From positions 1-16,604 of the forward strand of contig CAMLCW010000070.1 of assembly GCA_946478645.1 (NCBI GenBank): a stretch of 16,604 bases of DNA, given 5' to 3'. Below the pieces are notes generated by a model. The model saw nothing but the letters and a program-made list of their open reading frames with translations, was not told where the DNA came from and did no database searches. Both the position numbers and the translations under genes were made by a program. Source of the DNA: an uncultured Variovorax sp. Lineage in GTDB: Bacteria; Pseudomonadota; Gammaproteobacteria; Burkholderiales; Burkholderiaceae. Below are positions 8,035-14,530 of this stretch, piece after piece (the first letter of the stretch is position 1; each line of letters begins with the position of its first letter).

Positions 8035-8414
8035 ACCAACCCGCCGCCCCCGCTGCACCTGCCGCTGCCACGCCGCCACGGCCGAGCGTGATCCAGCTCG
8101 CCATCAAGGAAAAGGGTGCGCTCTATGCGGCGTACATCCCGCTGTTCGCCGAGGGCGGCATCTTCATTCCGACCACGCGCGAATACCGGCTCGGCGACGA
8201 CGTCTACGTGCTGCTGACCTTGCCCGAGGATCCGCAGCGCTACCCGGTGGCCGGCAAGGTCGCCTGGATCACGCCGCCGCGCGCCGCCGGCAACCGGGCG
8301 CCGGGCGTGGGCATTCGTTTTCCGTCGGACGAGAAGTCGCGCCAGCTCAAGGCCCGCATCGAAGCGGCGCTCGGCGGCTCGATGGCCTCGGACCGGCCGA
8401 CCCAAACCATCTAG
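8031..8414 (+). CDS. pilZ: PilZ-domain type IV pilus protein
   Basis: Small cytoplasmic PilZ protein, 127 residues: an Ala/Pro-rich N-terminus of about 18 residues, then one PilZ domain (about 19-118). Conserved blocks include FAEGGIFIPT, YRLGDDVYVLLTLPED, YPVAGKVAWITPP and GNRAPGVGIRF. The canonical c-di-GMP ligands (RxxxR and the D/NxSxxG box) are missing, as in the Pseudomonas and Xanthomonas PilZ needed for pilus extension, where it acts by protein contacts with PilB and FimX. Its position between holB and tatD also matches those genomes. It overlaps holB by 4 bp. A type IV minor pilin operon starts 5.7 kb downstream in the same window. Confidence 0.93.
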   Translation: MNQPAAPAAPAAATPPRPSVIQLAIKEKGALYAAYIPLFAEGGIFIPTTREYRLGDDVYVLLTLPEDPQRYPVAGKVAWITPPRAAGNRAPGVGIRFPSDEKSRQLKARIEAALGGSMASDRPTQTI

Positions 8415-8431
8415 CGCGCCCAGCGGGCGCG
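8415..8431 (+). terminator. GC stem-loop after pilZ (weak terminator or attenuator)
   Basis: A perfect 7-bp stem, CGCGCCC/GGGCGCG with an AGC loop, starts directly after the pilZ stop. No T-run follows (TCTGCC), so it may only stabilise the 3' end of the upstream message or reduce read-through to tatD. The 93 bp between pilZ and tatD is the only sizeable gap inside the operon. Confidence 0.35.
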
Positions 8432-8507
8432 TCTGCCGTCGAAGGCGCCAGAGGCCCGGTCAAGCCGGTTCCTCGGTGTCGCCGGCATTGCCTGGACAAT
8501 CAGTCCC

Positions 8508-9314
8508 ATGTTCACCGATTCCCACTGCCACCTCACTTTTCCCGAGTTCGCGGACCAGATGCCGCAGATCCGCGCCGCCATGGCCGAAGCCCGGGTCGAC
8601 CGGGCGCTGTGCATCTGCACCAAGCTCGAGGAATTCGACGACGTGCAGGCCCTTGCGGCGCGTTATGACAACTTCTGGGCCAGCGTGGGCGTGCATCCGG
8701 ACAACGAGGACATCGCCGAACCCACCGTCGACGACCTCGTGCGCCGCGCCGCCTTGCCGCGCGTGGTCGCGATCGGGGAGACCGGCCTCGACTACTACCA
8801 GATGGACGCGCGCAAGGGCGGGCGCAGCATCGCCGACATGGAATGGCAGCGCGACCGCTTCCGCGTGCACATCCGGGCGGCGCAGCAGACCCGCATGCCG
8901 CTCGTGATCCACACGCGCGAGGCCTCGGCCGACACGCTCGCGATCCTCAAGGAGGAGGGCGAGGACGGCAGCGGCAGGGCGGCGGGCGGCGTGTTCCATT
9001 GCTTCACCGAGACGGCCGAGGTCGCGCGCGCGGCACTCGACCTGGGGTTCCATATTTCGTTCTCGGGCATCCTGACCTTCAAGAAGGCCGAGGAACTTCG
9101 GGAGGTCGCCGCCTTCGTACCGTTGGACCGGATGCTGATCGAGACCGACAGCCCCTACCTTGCACCGGTGCCGTACCGCGGCAAGACCAACAATCCGTCG
9201 TACGTGCCTTTCGTGGCGAAGCAGATCGCCGAACTGCGCGGGCTGCCGATCGAAGCCGTCGCGAAGGCCACGAGCGACAATTTCGAGCAACTTTTCACGG
9301 GAGTAAAAACATGA
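8508..9314 (+). CDS. tatD: TatD-family metal-dependent deoxyribonuclease
   Basis: 268-residue TIM-barrel hydrolase with the full TatD metal set: DSHCHL (His6, His8), GETGLDYY (Glu91), HTRE (His135), VFHCF (His164) and IETDSPYLAP (Asp214). Members are 3'-5' DNA exonucleases linked to DNA repair or turnover. The usual short loop after GLDYY is extended by several residues (QMDARKGGRSIAD). It lies downstream of pilZ, a common order in beta- and gammaproteobacteria. ATG at 8508 gives the canonical N-terminus MFTDSHCHL. Its stop overlaps the start of the ankyrin gene (ATGA). Confidence 0.95.
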   Translation: MFTDSHCHLTFPEFADQMPQIRAAMAEARVDRALCICTKLEEFDDVQALAARYDNFWASVGVHPDNEDIAEPTVDDLVRRAALPRVVAIGETGLDYYQMDARKGGRSIADMEWQRDRFRVHIRAAQQTRMPLVIHTREASADTLAILKEEGEDGSGRAAGGVFHCFTETAEVARAALDLGFHISFSGILTFKKAEELREVAAFVPLDRMLIETDSPYLAPVPYRGKTNNPSYVPFVAKQIAELRGLPIEAVAKATSDNFEQLFTGVKT

Positions 9315-9988
9315 AGAAATACATCAAGAACTGCTTGTATGTGGTTGTCGCCACAGCCGCATTGGCCGCGCATGCCGACTCGTTCAACGACTTCTTCCGC
9401 GCCGTGCGCGGCGACAACGCGAGCGGCGTCCGCACGCTGCTGAACCGCGGATTCGACCCCAACACCCGCGACGAGCACGGCCAGACGGGCTTGCTCATCG
9501 CGCTGCGCGAGCCCTCGCCAAAGGTCATCCAGGTGCTGATCGAATCGCCGAAAACCGACGTCGACCTTGCCAATCCCAAGGACGAGACGCCGCTGATGCT
9601 TGCCGCCATCAAGGGCCAGCAGGACGTGGTGAACCAGCTGCTCAAGCGCGACGCCGCCGTCAACAAGACCGGCTGGACGCCGCTGCATTACGCCGCATCG
9701 AGCGGACAGCTGAGCATCATGAAGGTGCTGCTCGACAAGCATGCCTTCATCGACGCGCAATCGCCCAACGGCACCACGCCGCTGATGATGGCCGCCATGT
9801 ACGGCTCCAACGACGCGGTGAAGCTGCTGCTGGCCGAAGGCGCCGACACGGCGATGAAGAACCAGCTCGGCATGACGGCGGTCGATTTCGCGAACAAGGC
9901 CAATCGCGCGGAGGCCGCGCAGATGATCGCAGCGGCTGCCGAGGCGAAGAACGCGCCGAAGGCCATGCCGAAGGACGGCAAGTGGTGA
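9311..9988 (+). CDS. Secreted ankyrin-repeat protein
   Basis: 225 residues with a signal peptide (MKKYIK, hydrophobic core, AHA cleavage near 22) followed by five to six ankyrin repeats: about 22-53, 54-87, 88-119, 120-150, 151-183 and a degenerate 184-207. Clear consensus units are ETPLMLAAIKGQQDVVNQLL, GWTPLHYAASSGQ and GTTPLMMAAMYGSNDAVKLLL. The Lys/Ala-rich tail has no motif. It is probably a periplasmic binding or scaffold protein; its partner is unknown. The start overlaps the tatD stop and has GGGAG 7 nt upstream (9299-9303). I recall this as the usual downstream neighbour of tatD in Burkholderiales, which suggests a conserved though undefined role. Confidence 0.85.
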   Translation: MKKYIKNCLYVVVATAALAAHADSFNDFFRAVRGDNASGVRTLLNRGFDPNTRDEHGQTGLLIALREPSPKVIQVLIESPKTDVDLANPKDETPLMLAAIKGQQDVVNQLLKRDAAVNKTGWTPLHYAASSGQLSIMKVLLDKHAFIDAQSPNGTTPLMMAAMYGSNDAVKLLLAEGADTAMKNQLGMTAVDFANKANRAEAAQMIAAAAEAKNAPKAMPKDGKW

Positions 9989-10061
9989 GCCGGGCCACGG
10001 AAGGCCGGCTGAAGGCGTGAGGACGAGCCGGTCGCCCGGCCATTGGCGCCTCTTCTTTGGA

Positions 10062-10083
10062 TAACACAATGTGCATTATGTTA
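10062..10083. promoter_or_regulatory. 22-bp AT-rich palindrome, probable operator before yjbQ
   Basis: Left arm TAACACAATG, right arm CATTATGTTA: nine of the ten outer base pairs are complementary, about a TG centre. It sits 38 bp before the chosen yjbQ start in an otherwise GC-rich region and contains TATGTT (10077-10082), a possible -10. A dimeric repressor overlapping the promoter would fit. No regulator gene is adjacent, so the factor is unknown. Confidence 0.5.
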
Positions 10084-10120
10084 AATGAAAGATGCGCGCC
10101 AACCCGCTGAAGGTTTCGCC

Positions 10121-10543
10121 ATGCTCGACCAAAGGACCACCACCCTCGATGTCGACACTCCCGGCCGCGGCCTTCTGGAGATCACGCCGACGGTCGCCCG
10201 CTGGGTCGAGCGCAGCGGCTTGCGCACGGGGCTGCTCACGCTGTTTGTGCGCCACACGTCGGCGAGCCTGCTGGTGCAGGAGAACGCGGATCCCGAGGTC
10301 CAGGCCGATCTCGAGCGTTTCTTTGCGCGTCTCGTGCCCGATGGCGACGCGCTGTTCCGCCATCGCGACGAAGGCCCGGACGACATGCCGGCCCACGTGC
10401 GCGCGGCGCTGACGGCGGTCCAGCTCTCGATCCCGGTGATGGATGGCCGCCTCGCGCTGGGCACCTGGCAAGGCATCTACCTGTGGGAGCACCGCGCCCG
10501 TCCGCATCGGCGGCATGTGGCCTTGCACCTGCTCGGTTCCTGA
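10121..10543 (+). CDS. YjbQ/UPF0047 family protein
   Basis: 140 residues, the normal size of this family, annotated elsewhere as secondary thiamine-phosphate synthase because YjbQ can weakly replace ThiE; the true function is unsettled. Signature blocks are FVRHTSASLLVQENADPEV (42-60), DDMPAHVRAAL, SIPVMDGRLALGTWQGIYLWEHR with LGTWQ at 113-117. I start at ATG 10121 because GAAGG lies 7 nt upstream (10109-10113) and the N-terminus then matches the family. An in-frame ATG at 10085 has no ribosome site and falls just after the 10062 palindrome. A dodecin gene follows after 42 bp, probably co-transcribed. Confidence 0.88.
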   Translation: MLDQRTTTLDVDTPGRGLLEITPTVARWVERSGLRTGLLTLFVRHTSASLLVQENADPEVQADLERFFARLVPDGDALFRHRDEGPDDMPAHVRAALTAVQLSIPVMDGRLALGTWQGIYLWEHRARPHRRHVALHLLGS

Positions 10544-10585
10544 CGCAAGCTGTGGTGGTCCATCTTTCCAAAAAGGAGCAAGGCC

Positions 10586-10792
10586 ATGTCGAACCACGTC
10601 TACAAGTCGCTCGAACTCACGGGCTCGTCGCCCATCGGCATCGAAGATGCCGTGCAGACGGCCATCGCCAAGGCGCACGAGACGGTGCGCAACATCCAGT
10701 GGTTCAACGTGACCGAGACACGCGGCCATGTGGTCGACGGCAAGGTCGCGCACTGGCAGGTCACGGTCAAGATCGGCTTCACGCTCGAGTAG
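10586..10792 (+). CDS. Dodecin flavoprotein
   Basis: 68-residue dodecin, a dodecameric hollow particle that stores or buffers flavins (FMN, and in some bacteria CoA as well). [12 protein letters not shown] and [13 protein letters not shown] are typical. Trp39 and Gln58 match the flavin-stacking Trp and flavin-contacting Gln of known dodecins with the right spacing of 19. A good Shine-Dalgarno (AAGGAG, 10573-10578) lies 7 nt before ATG. It probably shares a transcript with the YjbQ-type gene and converges on the DoxX-type gene at 10818. Confidence 0.96.
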   Translation: MSNHVYKSLELTGSSPIGIEDAVQTAIAKAHETVRNIQWFNVTETRGHVVDGKVAHWQVTVKIGFTLE

Positions 10793-10810
10793 CGCGCGCC
10801 GCCCGCGCGC
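10792..10810. terminator. GC hairpin between convergent dodecin and doxX-type genes
   Basis: A perfect 7-bp stem GCGCGCG/CGCGCGC with a CCGCC loop fills most of the 25-bp gap between two convergent genes. There is no T-run on either side, so it is at best a weak bidirectional terminator or 3'-end barrier. Confidence 0.35.
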
Positions 10811-10817
10811 CCGGTCT

Positions 10818-11315
10818 TCAGCGGATGCCGAGTGCGCGGTCGAGCGAAAGCCGCCCTGCCCCGCGGCCGACGAGGAAGAGCATCAGCGCGGCCCACGAAA
10901 GATGCGTCGGCCAGGCATCGGGATAGACGAAGACCTGGATCACCAGCGTCATGCCGAGCAGCGCCAGCGCCGACAGCCGCGTGAACAGCCCGAGCACCAG
11001 CAGCAGCGGGAACAGGTGCTCCGCATAGGCCGCCAGGTGCGCCGCGATCTCCGGCGGGATCAGCGGCAGGTTGTATTCGGTGCTGAAGAGGTAGCGTGCG
11101 CTGTCGGTCACCGAAAGGAAACCTTCGACCTTGGTGCGGCCCGACAGGAAGAAGATCGCAGCGATGGCGACGCGCGCGGCGAGCGCGAGCAGATCGTGCG
11201 GCACGACGCGCGTGAGTGCATCGGCGGCTGCGTTCCAGCGTGCGAGCAGGCTGGCGCGGGCGCTGCGCTGTTCGTTCGGCATGGCGTGGGTGCGAAGGCG
11301 ACTGCTGTTGTTCAT
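10818..11315 (-). CDS. DoxX-type membrane protein of the bufferin operon
   Basis: 165 residues, four predicted membrane segments, DoxX superfamily (GigD/HvfX-like). After a basic, hydrophilic N-terminus come [22 protein letters not shown], then [21 protein letters not shown] and [50 protein letters not shown], the typical HvfX pattern. It is the last gene of the operon, 13 bp after the DUF2063 stop. A more upstream ATG (11351) would overlap that gene; MNNSS at 11315 is preferred, though its ribosome site (GAAAGA) is weak. The family role in copper-peptide systems is presumed redox or membrane-linked but not established here. Confidence 0.88.
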   Translation of the reverse strand: MNNSSRLRTHAMPNEQRSARASLLARWNAAADALTRVVPHDLLALAARVAIAAIFFLSGRTKVEGFLSVTDSARYLFSTEYNLPLIPPEIAAHLAAYAEHLFPLLLVLGLFTRLSALALLGMTLVIQVFVYPDAWPTHLSWAALMLFLVGRGAGRLSLDRALGIR

Positions 11316-11328
11316 TGGAATCTTTCGT

Positions 11329-12096
11329 TCAAGCGATGGATGGCTGCGCACCGACGAAGGCGCCGGCGCGCAGCAAGATGCCGAAGGTGGCGGCCAGGTC
11401 CACGTCGGGGTCGGTCAGCAGCGCCTCTTCGGCCGCGTCGGCCAGTCGTGCGCCTTGGGCGCAGGCGTCGAGGAACACGCAGCCAGCCTGTGGAATGGCC
11501 TGCCACTGCACGGCGTCGTGCTGCCGCGTGAGCAATGCGCCCTCCCCTTGCCAGTCCAGTTCCTCGTCGACCGGATCGGGGCGGCGGTTGCGTTCCCAGA
11601 TGCTGAAGATGGGCTGGTCCGGGAACCAGGCCCAACGGGCCGCCGGATGCGGCTCGAGCACCAGCGTGGCCAGATCGCGGCCGGCCACCCAGCCGGCATC
11701 GGCCACCGGGGCGTCCGGCGCGACATGGGCTTCGCGCCAGAAGGCATCGAGTTGCGCCACGCCGGGCAGGTAGCCGAGTTCGCTGGCCGGTTCGAAGTGG
11801 CGCAGGAAGTCGGCGAAGCCATGGCCGTAATGCAGCAGCCGGCCGTCCTGCGGCGCCTCGGCGGCGGCGTGGATGGCGGCCGCGGCGCGGAACCACGGCT
11901 CGCCGACGAGCCGCACCACGGCCGGAAAGTTGGCCTGCAGCGTGTCGATGCAGCCCTTCATGACGGTGTTGCGGTACACCGCGAAAGCGGGCTGCGCCGC
12001 CAGTGCACGCATCTCGGGCGCAACGGCCCCGGGTTCGACGAACAGGGCCTGCGCAAAGGCTTGCTGGAACTCGCCATGGGTGGTGGTTGGAATCAT
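11329..12096 (-). CDS. bufC: DUF2063 partner protein of the bufferin maturase (BufC/HvfC)
   Basis: 255 residues. The N-terminal DUF2063 (HvfC/BufC N-terminal) domain covers about 8-100 with [42 protein letters not shown] and [31 protein letters not shown] less conserved C-terminal domain follows. In characterised bufferin systems this protein works with the MNIO enzyme on the precursor peptide, probably as substrate-recognition partner. Translation start is strongly supported by AGGAGGT 6 nt upstream (12103-12109) and by a 4-bp overlap with the bufB stop, giving stoichiometric coupling. Confidence 0.92.
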   Translation of the reverse strand: MIPTTTHGEFQQAFAQALFVEPGAVAPEMRALAAQPAFAVYRNTVMKGCIDTLQANFPAVVRLVGEPWFRAAAAIHAAAEAPQDGRLLHYGHGFADFLRHFEPASELGYLPGVAQLDAFWREAHVAPDAPVADAGWVAGRDLATLVLEPHPAARWAWFPDQPIFSIWERNRRPDPVDEELDWQGEGALLTRQHDAVQWQAIPQAGCVFLDACAQGARLADAAEEALLTDPDVDLAATFGILLRAGAFVGAQPSIA

Positions 12097-12938
12097 GCGA
12101 TGACCTCCTGTCGCGTCTCGCGTGCCATCGTTTCGGCGGCCTGCCCGCGCTCGGCCATCAGCGCGCCGAAGTCCGGCAGGTTGCCGTCGCGCTCGATGAG
12201 CGTGGGCTGCGCGCCGGCGCGTTCGACGAAGTGGCGGTAGAGCTGCCAGACCTCGGCCGCGACCGGTGCATCGTGCGAATCGATGAGCAAGCTGTCGCCG
12301 AGTGCCGGGTCGGTGCTGTGGCCCGCCAGATGGACCTCGCTGACCAGCGCCTGCGGGAATCGGTCGATCCATTCGGTCGCCGAAAAGCCGAGATTGCGGG
12401 CAGAGACGTAGACGTTGTTGATGTCGAGCAGCAGCGAGCAGCCGGTACGCCGTGCCAGTTCGCCCAGGAAGTCGACCTCGTCCCACTCATGGCCGTCGAT
12501 GCGCAGGTAGTGGGAGGGGTTCTCGACCGCGATGGCCGTGCCGAGCGCATCCTGCGTGCGCGCGATGTTCGCTGCCATGCGGTTCAGGGCGGCCGTGCTG
12601 CGCGGAAACGGCAGCAGGTCCGGAAAATACTGGCCGCGCCACGACGACCACGCGAGGTGTTCGGAGATCAGCGCGGGCTGGATGCGCCGGGCCAGTTCGG
12701 CCAGGCGCTGCAGGTGCGCGGCATCGGGTTCGGCATCGCCCGCGAGCGACAGCGACACGCCGTGCAGCGACACCGGATGGTCGGCCCGGATCGCCTCGAG
12801 CCATCCGAGCCGGGGACCGCCGGCCACCATGTAGTTCTCGGGATGCACCTCGAACCACAGGCCTTCGGCGCGCGCGCCGAGCGCGGGCTCGTAATGCTCG
12901 GGCTTCAGGCCGATACCGGCCGTGAGAACGTTCGACAT
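12093..12938 (-). CDS. bufB: DUF692 multinuclear non-heme iron oxidase, bufferin maturase (BufB)
   Basis: 281-residue MNIO enzyme, TIM-barrel fold. Expected iron ligands are all in place: SLHGVSLS (His59), SEHLAWS (Glu93/His94), VENPS (Glu139), LLDINNVY (Asp172), EVHLAGH (His203, His207), IDSHDAPV (Asp220, His222) and LIERDGN (Glu249). In related systems these enzymes oxidise cysteines of the precursor to heterocycles (oxazolone/thioamide or thiooxazole). It lies 15 bp downstream of the precursor gene with GGGAG just before the ATG and overlaps bufC by 4 bp. It is a complete family-length protein with no missing motif. The chemistry on this particular peptide is inferred. Confidence 0.95.
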   Translation of the reverse strand: MSNVLTAGIGLKPEHYEPALGARAEGLWFEVHPENYMVAGGPRLGWLEAIRADHPVSLHGVSLSLAGDAEPDAAHLQRLAELARRIQPALISEHLAWSSWRGQYFPDLLPFPRSTAALNRMAANIARTQDALGTAIAVENPSHYLRIDGHEWDEVDFLGELARRTGCSLLLDINNVYVSARNLGFSATEWIDRFPQALVSEVHLAGHSTDPALGDSLLIDSHDAPVAAEVWQLYRHFVERAGAQPTLIERDGNLPDFGALMAERGQAAETMARETRQEVIA

Positions 12939-12953
12939 GGCGGCTCCCGCCGA

Positions 12954-13241
12954 TCAGGACTTGATCGGGGTCAGCGAGCCCATGCCCTTCGGGGTCTTGA
13001 TCGTGGTGCAGGTGCCGGCGGGCACGTTCTTCCAGGCGTTGCCCTGGTAGTCGACCTTGGAGGTGCCGGCGCAGGTGGTGCCGGGGCCTGCAGCGCAGTC
13101 GTTCTTGCCGGCGAGCGAGACGCCGTAGCACTTTTCCAGCTTGGCCATCTTGTCGGCCATGGGCTTGTCTTGCGCCATGGCGGAGCTGGCGGTGAGCGCG
13201 CCCAGCGCGAGGGCGGTGATGGCGAGGGGACGGTGGATCAT
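12954..13241 (-). CDS. bufA: Bufferin precursor (DUF2282), copper-binding RiPP
   Basis: 95-residue secreted peptide. A signal peptide ends near AMA (21-23). The mature part has exactly four cysteines, Cys38 (EKCYGV), Cys49 (GKNDCAAG), Cys57 (GTTCAG) and Cys78 (AGTCTT), in the arrangement typical of bufferins/GigA. Such peptides are exported and protect against copper or related metals after cysteine modification by the adjacent MNIO enzyme. I chose ATG 13241 over the upstream ATG 13280 because the signal peptide then begins normally and GGAG lies 7 nt upstream (13249-13252). It is the first gene of the operon, with an ECF-like promoter upstream. Metal specificity cannot be read from sequence. 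Confidence 0.94.
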   Translation of the reverse strand: MIHRPLAITALALGALTASSAMAQDKPMADKMAKLEKCYGVSLAGKNDCAAGPGTTCAGTSKVDYQGNAWKNVPAGTCTTIKTPKGMGSLTPIKS

Positions 13242-13305
13242 GGTTTTACTCCGGATGGTTTGAACTGAACATGCAACCACGCGAAATTGCGCGGTCGCCG
13301 GTTAG

Positions 13306-13331
13306 TTCTCGGCCCAGCCGGAGCGGGTTAC
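13306..13331 (-). promoter_or_regulatory. ECF-sigma-like promoter of the bufferin operon
   Basis: On the minus strand TGTAACC has its GTAACC at 13331-13326 and is followed after 16 nt by AGAA (13309-13306). This is close to the GTAACC-N16-CGAA form that I recall for Caulobacter SigF, which drives DUF2282-DUF692 operons. Transcription would begin near 13299, about 58 nt before bufA. A near-palindrome, CGCGAAATTGCGCG (13280-13293), lies in the predicted leader. No sigma factor gene is in this window. Confidence 0.5.
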
Positions 13332-13370
13332 ACGCCCTGGATCCCTATCGCCCCCATCTGCGTGATCTTT

Positions 13371-13625
13371 TTAACGCTTGTTATGAGCGTCGTCAGTGCC
13401 GCCGTTTTCTTTGTTGTCGTCCTGCGGCGCCTTGGGCAGCTTGACCTTCGTGACCGTCACGGACACCGGGTCGCTCGCGGGGAAGGACTCCTCCACTCCG
13501 CTGTCCAGCGCGTCTTCGCTCGGCGCCTCCTGCACGGGCGTGGACGGTTGGGCGGCGGGCTTGCCGTGGTTCTTGGAGGTGGGGAAAGGAAAGGCCTTGT
13601 CCGAGGTCTCTTTTTTCGATGTCAT
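13371..13625 (-). CDS. Small hydrophilic protein with SFPASDPVS motif, unknown function
   Basis: 84 residues, highly charged and polar, no cysteine, no membrane segment, probably disordered. The only recognisable block is EESFPASDPVSV (46-55), a short motif I recall from many small proteobacterial hypothetical proteins, often preceded by an acidic stretch as here. AGGAG lies a few bases before ATG. The start overlaps the upstream gene stop (ATGA), so the two are coupled. It ends about 40 bp before the bufferin promoter, without a clear terminator. The function is unknown; a stress link is only a guess. Confidence 0.75.
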   Translation of the reverse strand: MTSKKETSDKAFPFPTSKNHGKPAAQPSTPVQEAPSEDALDSGVEESFPASDPVSVTVTKVKLPKAPQDDNKENGGTDDAHNKR

Positions 13626-13894
13626 TTGCGCTCCTGCCCAGGGCTCGGCGGCTCCTGGTTGGGTTCGGATCTGAAGTTCTCGCGCAGGCCGTAGGCCGCT
13701 GAACCGTCGTGGCGGGCGGCCTCGGCGTCCCTGCGCTTGCTCGCCATGCGTTCCGGGGGCGCGGGCGCCGAATCCTCATTGCCCGCGGCCGAGGAACCGC
13801 TCGCGAACTTCTCGCCTGCGCCGATGTTGTCCACGCCACCGCTCGTGGTGGGACGGGTTCCGTCGCCTGAACCCATGCTGCCGGGTGTGCCCAT
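13622..13894 (-). CDS. Small Gly/Ser/Ala-rich hydrophilic protein, unknown function
   Basis: 90 residues starting MGTPGSMGSGDGTRPTTSGG. The N-terminal half is Gly/Ser/Thr-rich, the second half is charged (ERMASKRRDAEAARHDG, then YGLRENFRSEPNQEPPS). It has no cysteine or hydrophobic segment, so it is likely an unstructured cytosolic protein. The start is well defined by AGGAGGT 7 nt upstream. Reading further upstream in frame gives unlikely coding sequence. It overlaps the SFPASDP gene by 4 bp. I do not recognise a family. The strong ribosome site and coupling argue that it is a real gene. Confidence 0.65.
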   Translation of the reverse strand: MGTPGSMGSGDGTRPTTSGGVDNIGAGEKFASGSSAAGNEDSAPAPPERMASKRRDAEAARHDGSAAYGLRENFRSEPNQEPPSPGQERK

Positions 13895-14063
13895 GTCGCA
13901 TACCTCCTGCTCATCGAAGAGCGTCGTCGAAGAATGGCTCGATTCTGGTGGTGCAACCGCGGGGCGACGTAGGACGGCACCGGTCTCCATCGGTCGAAAG
14001 CATCCCCTGTCTCGCACGGCACGCACGCGCACGAAAGTTCCGACTCCAGGCGTGTAGCAACAG

Positions 14064-14095
14064 TTGTTATGTGATAAATTCACATTTGATAACAA
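14064..14095 (+). promoter_or_regulatory. AT-rich promoter region of the minor pilin operon with nested inverted repeats
   Basis: TTGTTA (14064-14069) and GATAAC (14088-14093) with an 18-bp spacer give a plausible sigma70 promoter, with a start near 14100 and about 24 nt of leader before the pilin ATG. The spacer holds TGTGA-TAAAT-TCACA (14070-14084), and TTGTTA itself is an inverted copy of TAACAA (14090-14095). The inner repeat resembles a CRP site but has 5 rather than 6 central bases. The rest of the 229-bp gap between the divergent starts (13895-14123) holds no further clear signal. Confidence 0.45.
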
Positions 14096-14123
14096 TCTGA
14101 AACACAATGGCGAGCCAATCTTA

Positions 14124-14525
14124 ATGCTAAAGAACTCGTTTTCGAGGCATCGTGGTTTCACCCTCATCGACGTCATGATCACCGTCGTCATCGTGGCGAT
14201 CCTGGCCGCCGTGGCATGGCCCAGCTATACCCGCTATGTCATGCGTGCCAAGCGCACGGCCGCGCAGGCGGAGATGATGGACATCGCCAACCGACAGCAG
14301 CAGTTTCTGTTGGCCAACCGCAGCTACGCCGACAAGGACGCCCTCGTCGGGAGCGGCTACACCCTGCCGCCGGAGGTTTCGTCGAACTACGGCTACACGA
14401 TCGCGCTGGCGGACGGCCTCGTGCCAGGCTACGTGCTGACCTTCACGCCCACTGGCAGCCAGGCGCCCGACGGCAACCTCAGCCTCGACAACCAGGGCGT
14501 GAAGACGCCGGCCGACAAGTGGTGA
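14124..14525 (+). CDS. Type IV pilin, PilE-like (minor pilin)
   Basis: 133 residues with a class III (prepilin) signal: an 11-residue basic leader ending RG, cleaved before FTLIDVMITVVIVAILAAVAWPSY, the hydrophobic N-terminal helix. PilD would cut and methylate Phe+1. Position +5 is Asp instead of the almost universal Glu. The globular part has QAEMMDIANRQQQFLLANRSYA and YTLPPEV..NYGYTIAL, as in PilE-type minor pilins of Burkholderiales. No cysteine pair is present. It is the first gene of the pilE-like/pilV/pilW/pilX operon; its stop overlaps GTG 14522. The ribosome site is poor; an in-frame ATG at 14064 would spoil the leader. Confidence 0.9.
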   Translation: MLKNSFSRHRGFTLIDVMITVVIVAILAAVAWPSYTRYVMRAKRTAAQAEMMDIANRQQQFLLANRSYADKDALVGSGYTLPPEVSSNYGYTIALADGLVPGYVLTFTPTGSQAPDGNLSLDNQGVKTPADKW

Positions 14526-14530
14526 CGCGG

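Noticed and set aside
6204..8405. Long minus-strand open frame of 733 codons across mltG end, tmk, holB and pilZ
   Set aside because: It runs opposite to four well-supported genes and shows no family motif; typical GC-rich shadow.
9989..10061. Terminator after the ankyrin gene (CCGGCT...AGCCGG)
   Set aside because: 6-bp stem with a 15-nt loop and no T-run close by; too weak to annotate.
10085..10120. Upstream ATG as start for the YjbQ-type gene
   Set aside because: No ribosome site, immediately follows the palindrome, and adds 12 residues not typical of the family; ATG 10121 has GAAGG at 7 nt.
14070..14084. Canonical CRP site
   Set aside because: Half-sites TGTGA and TCACA are perfect but the spacer is 5 nt instead of 6, so a standard CRP dimer would not be phased correctly.
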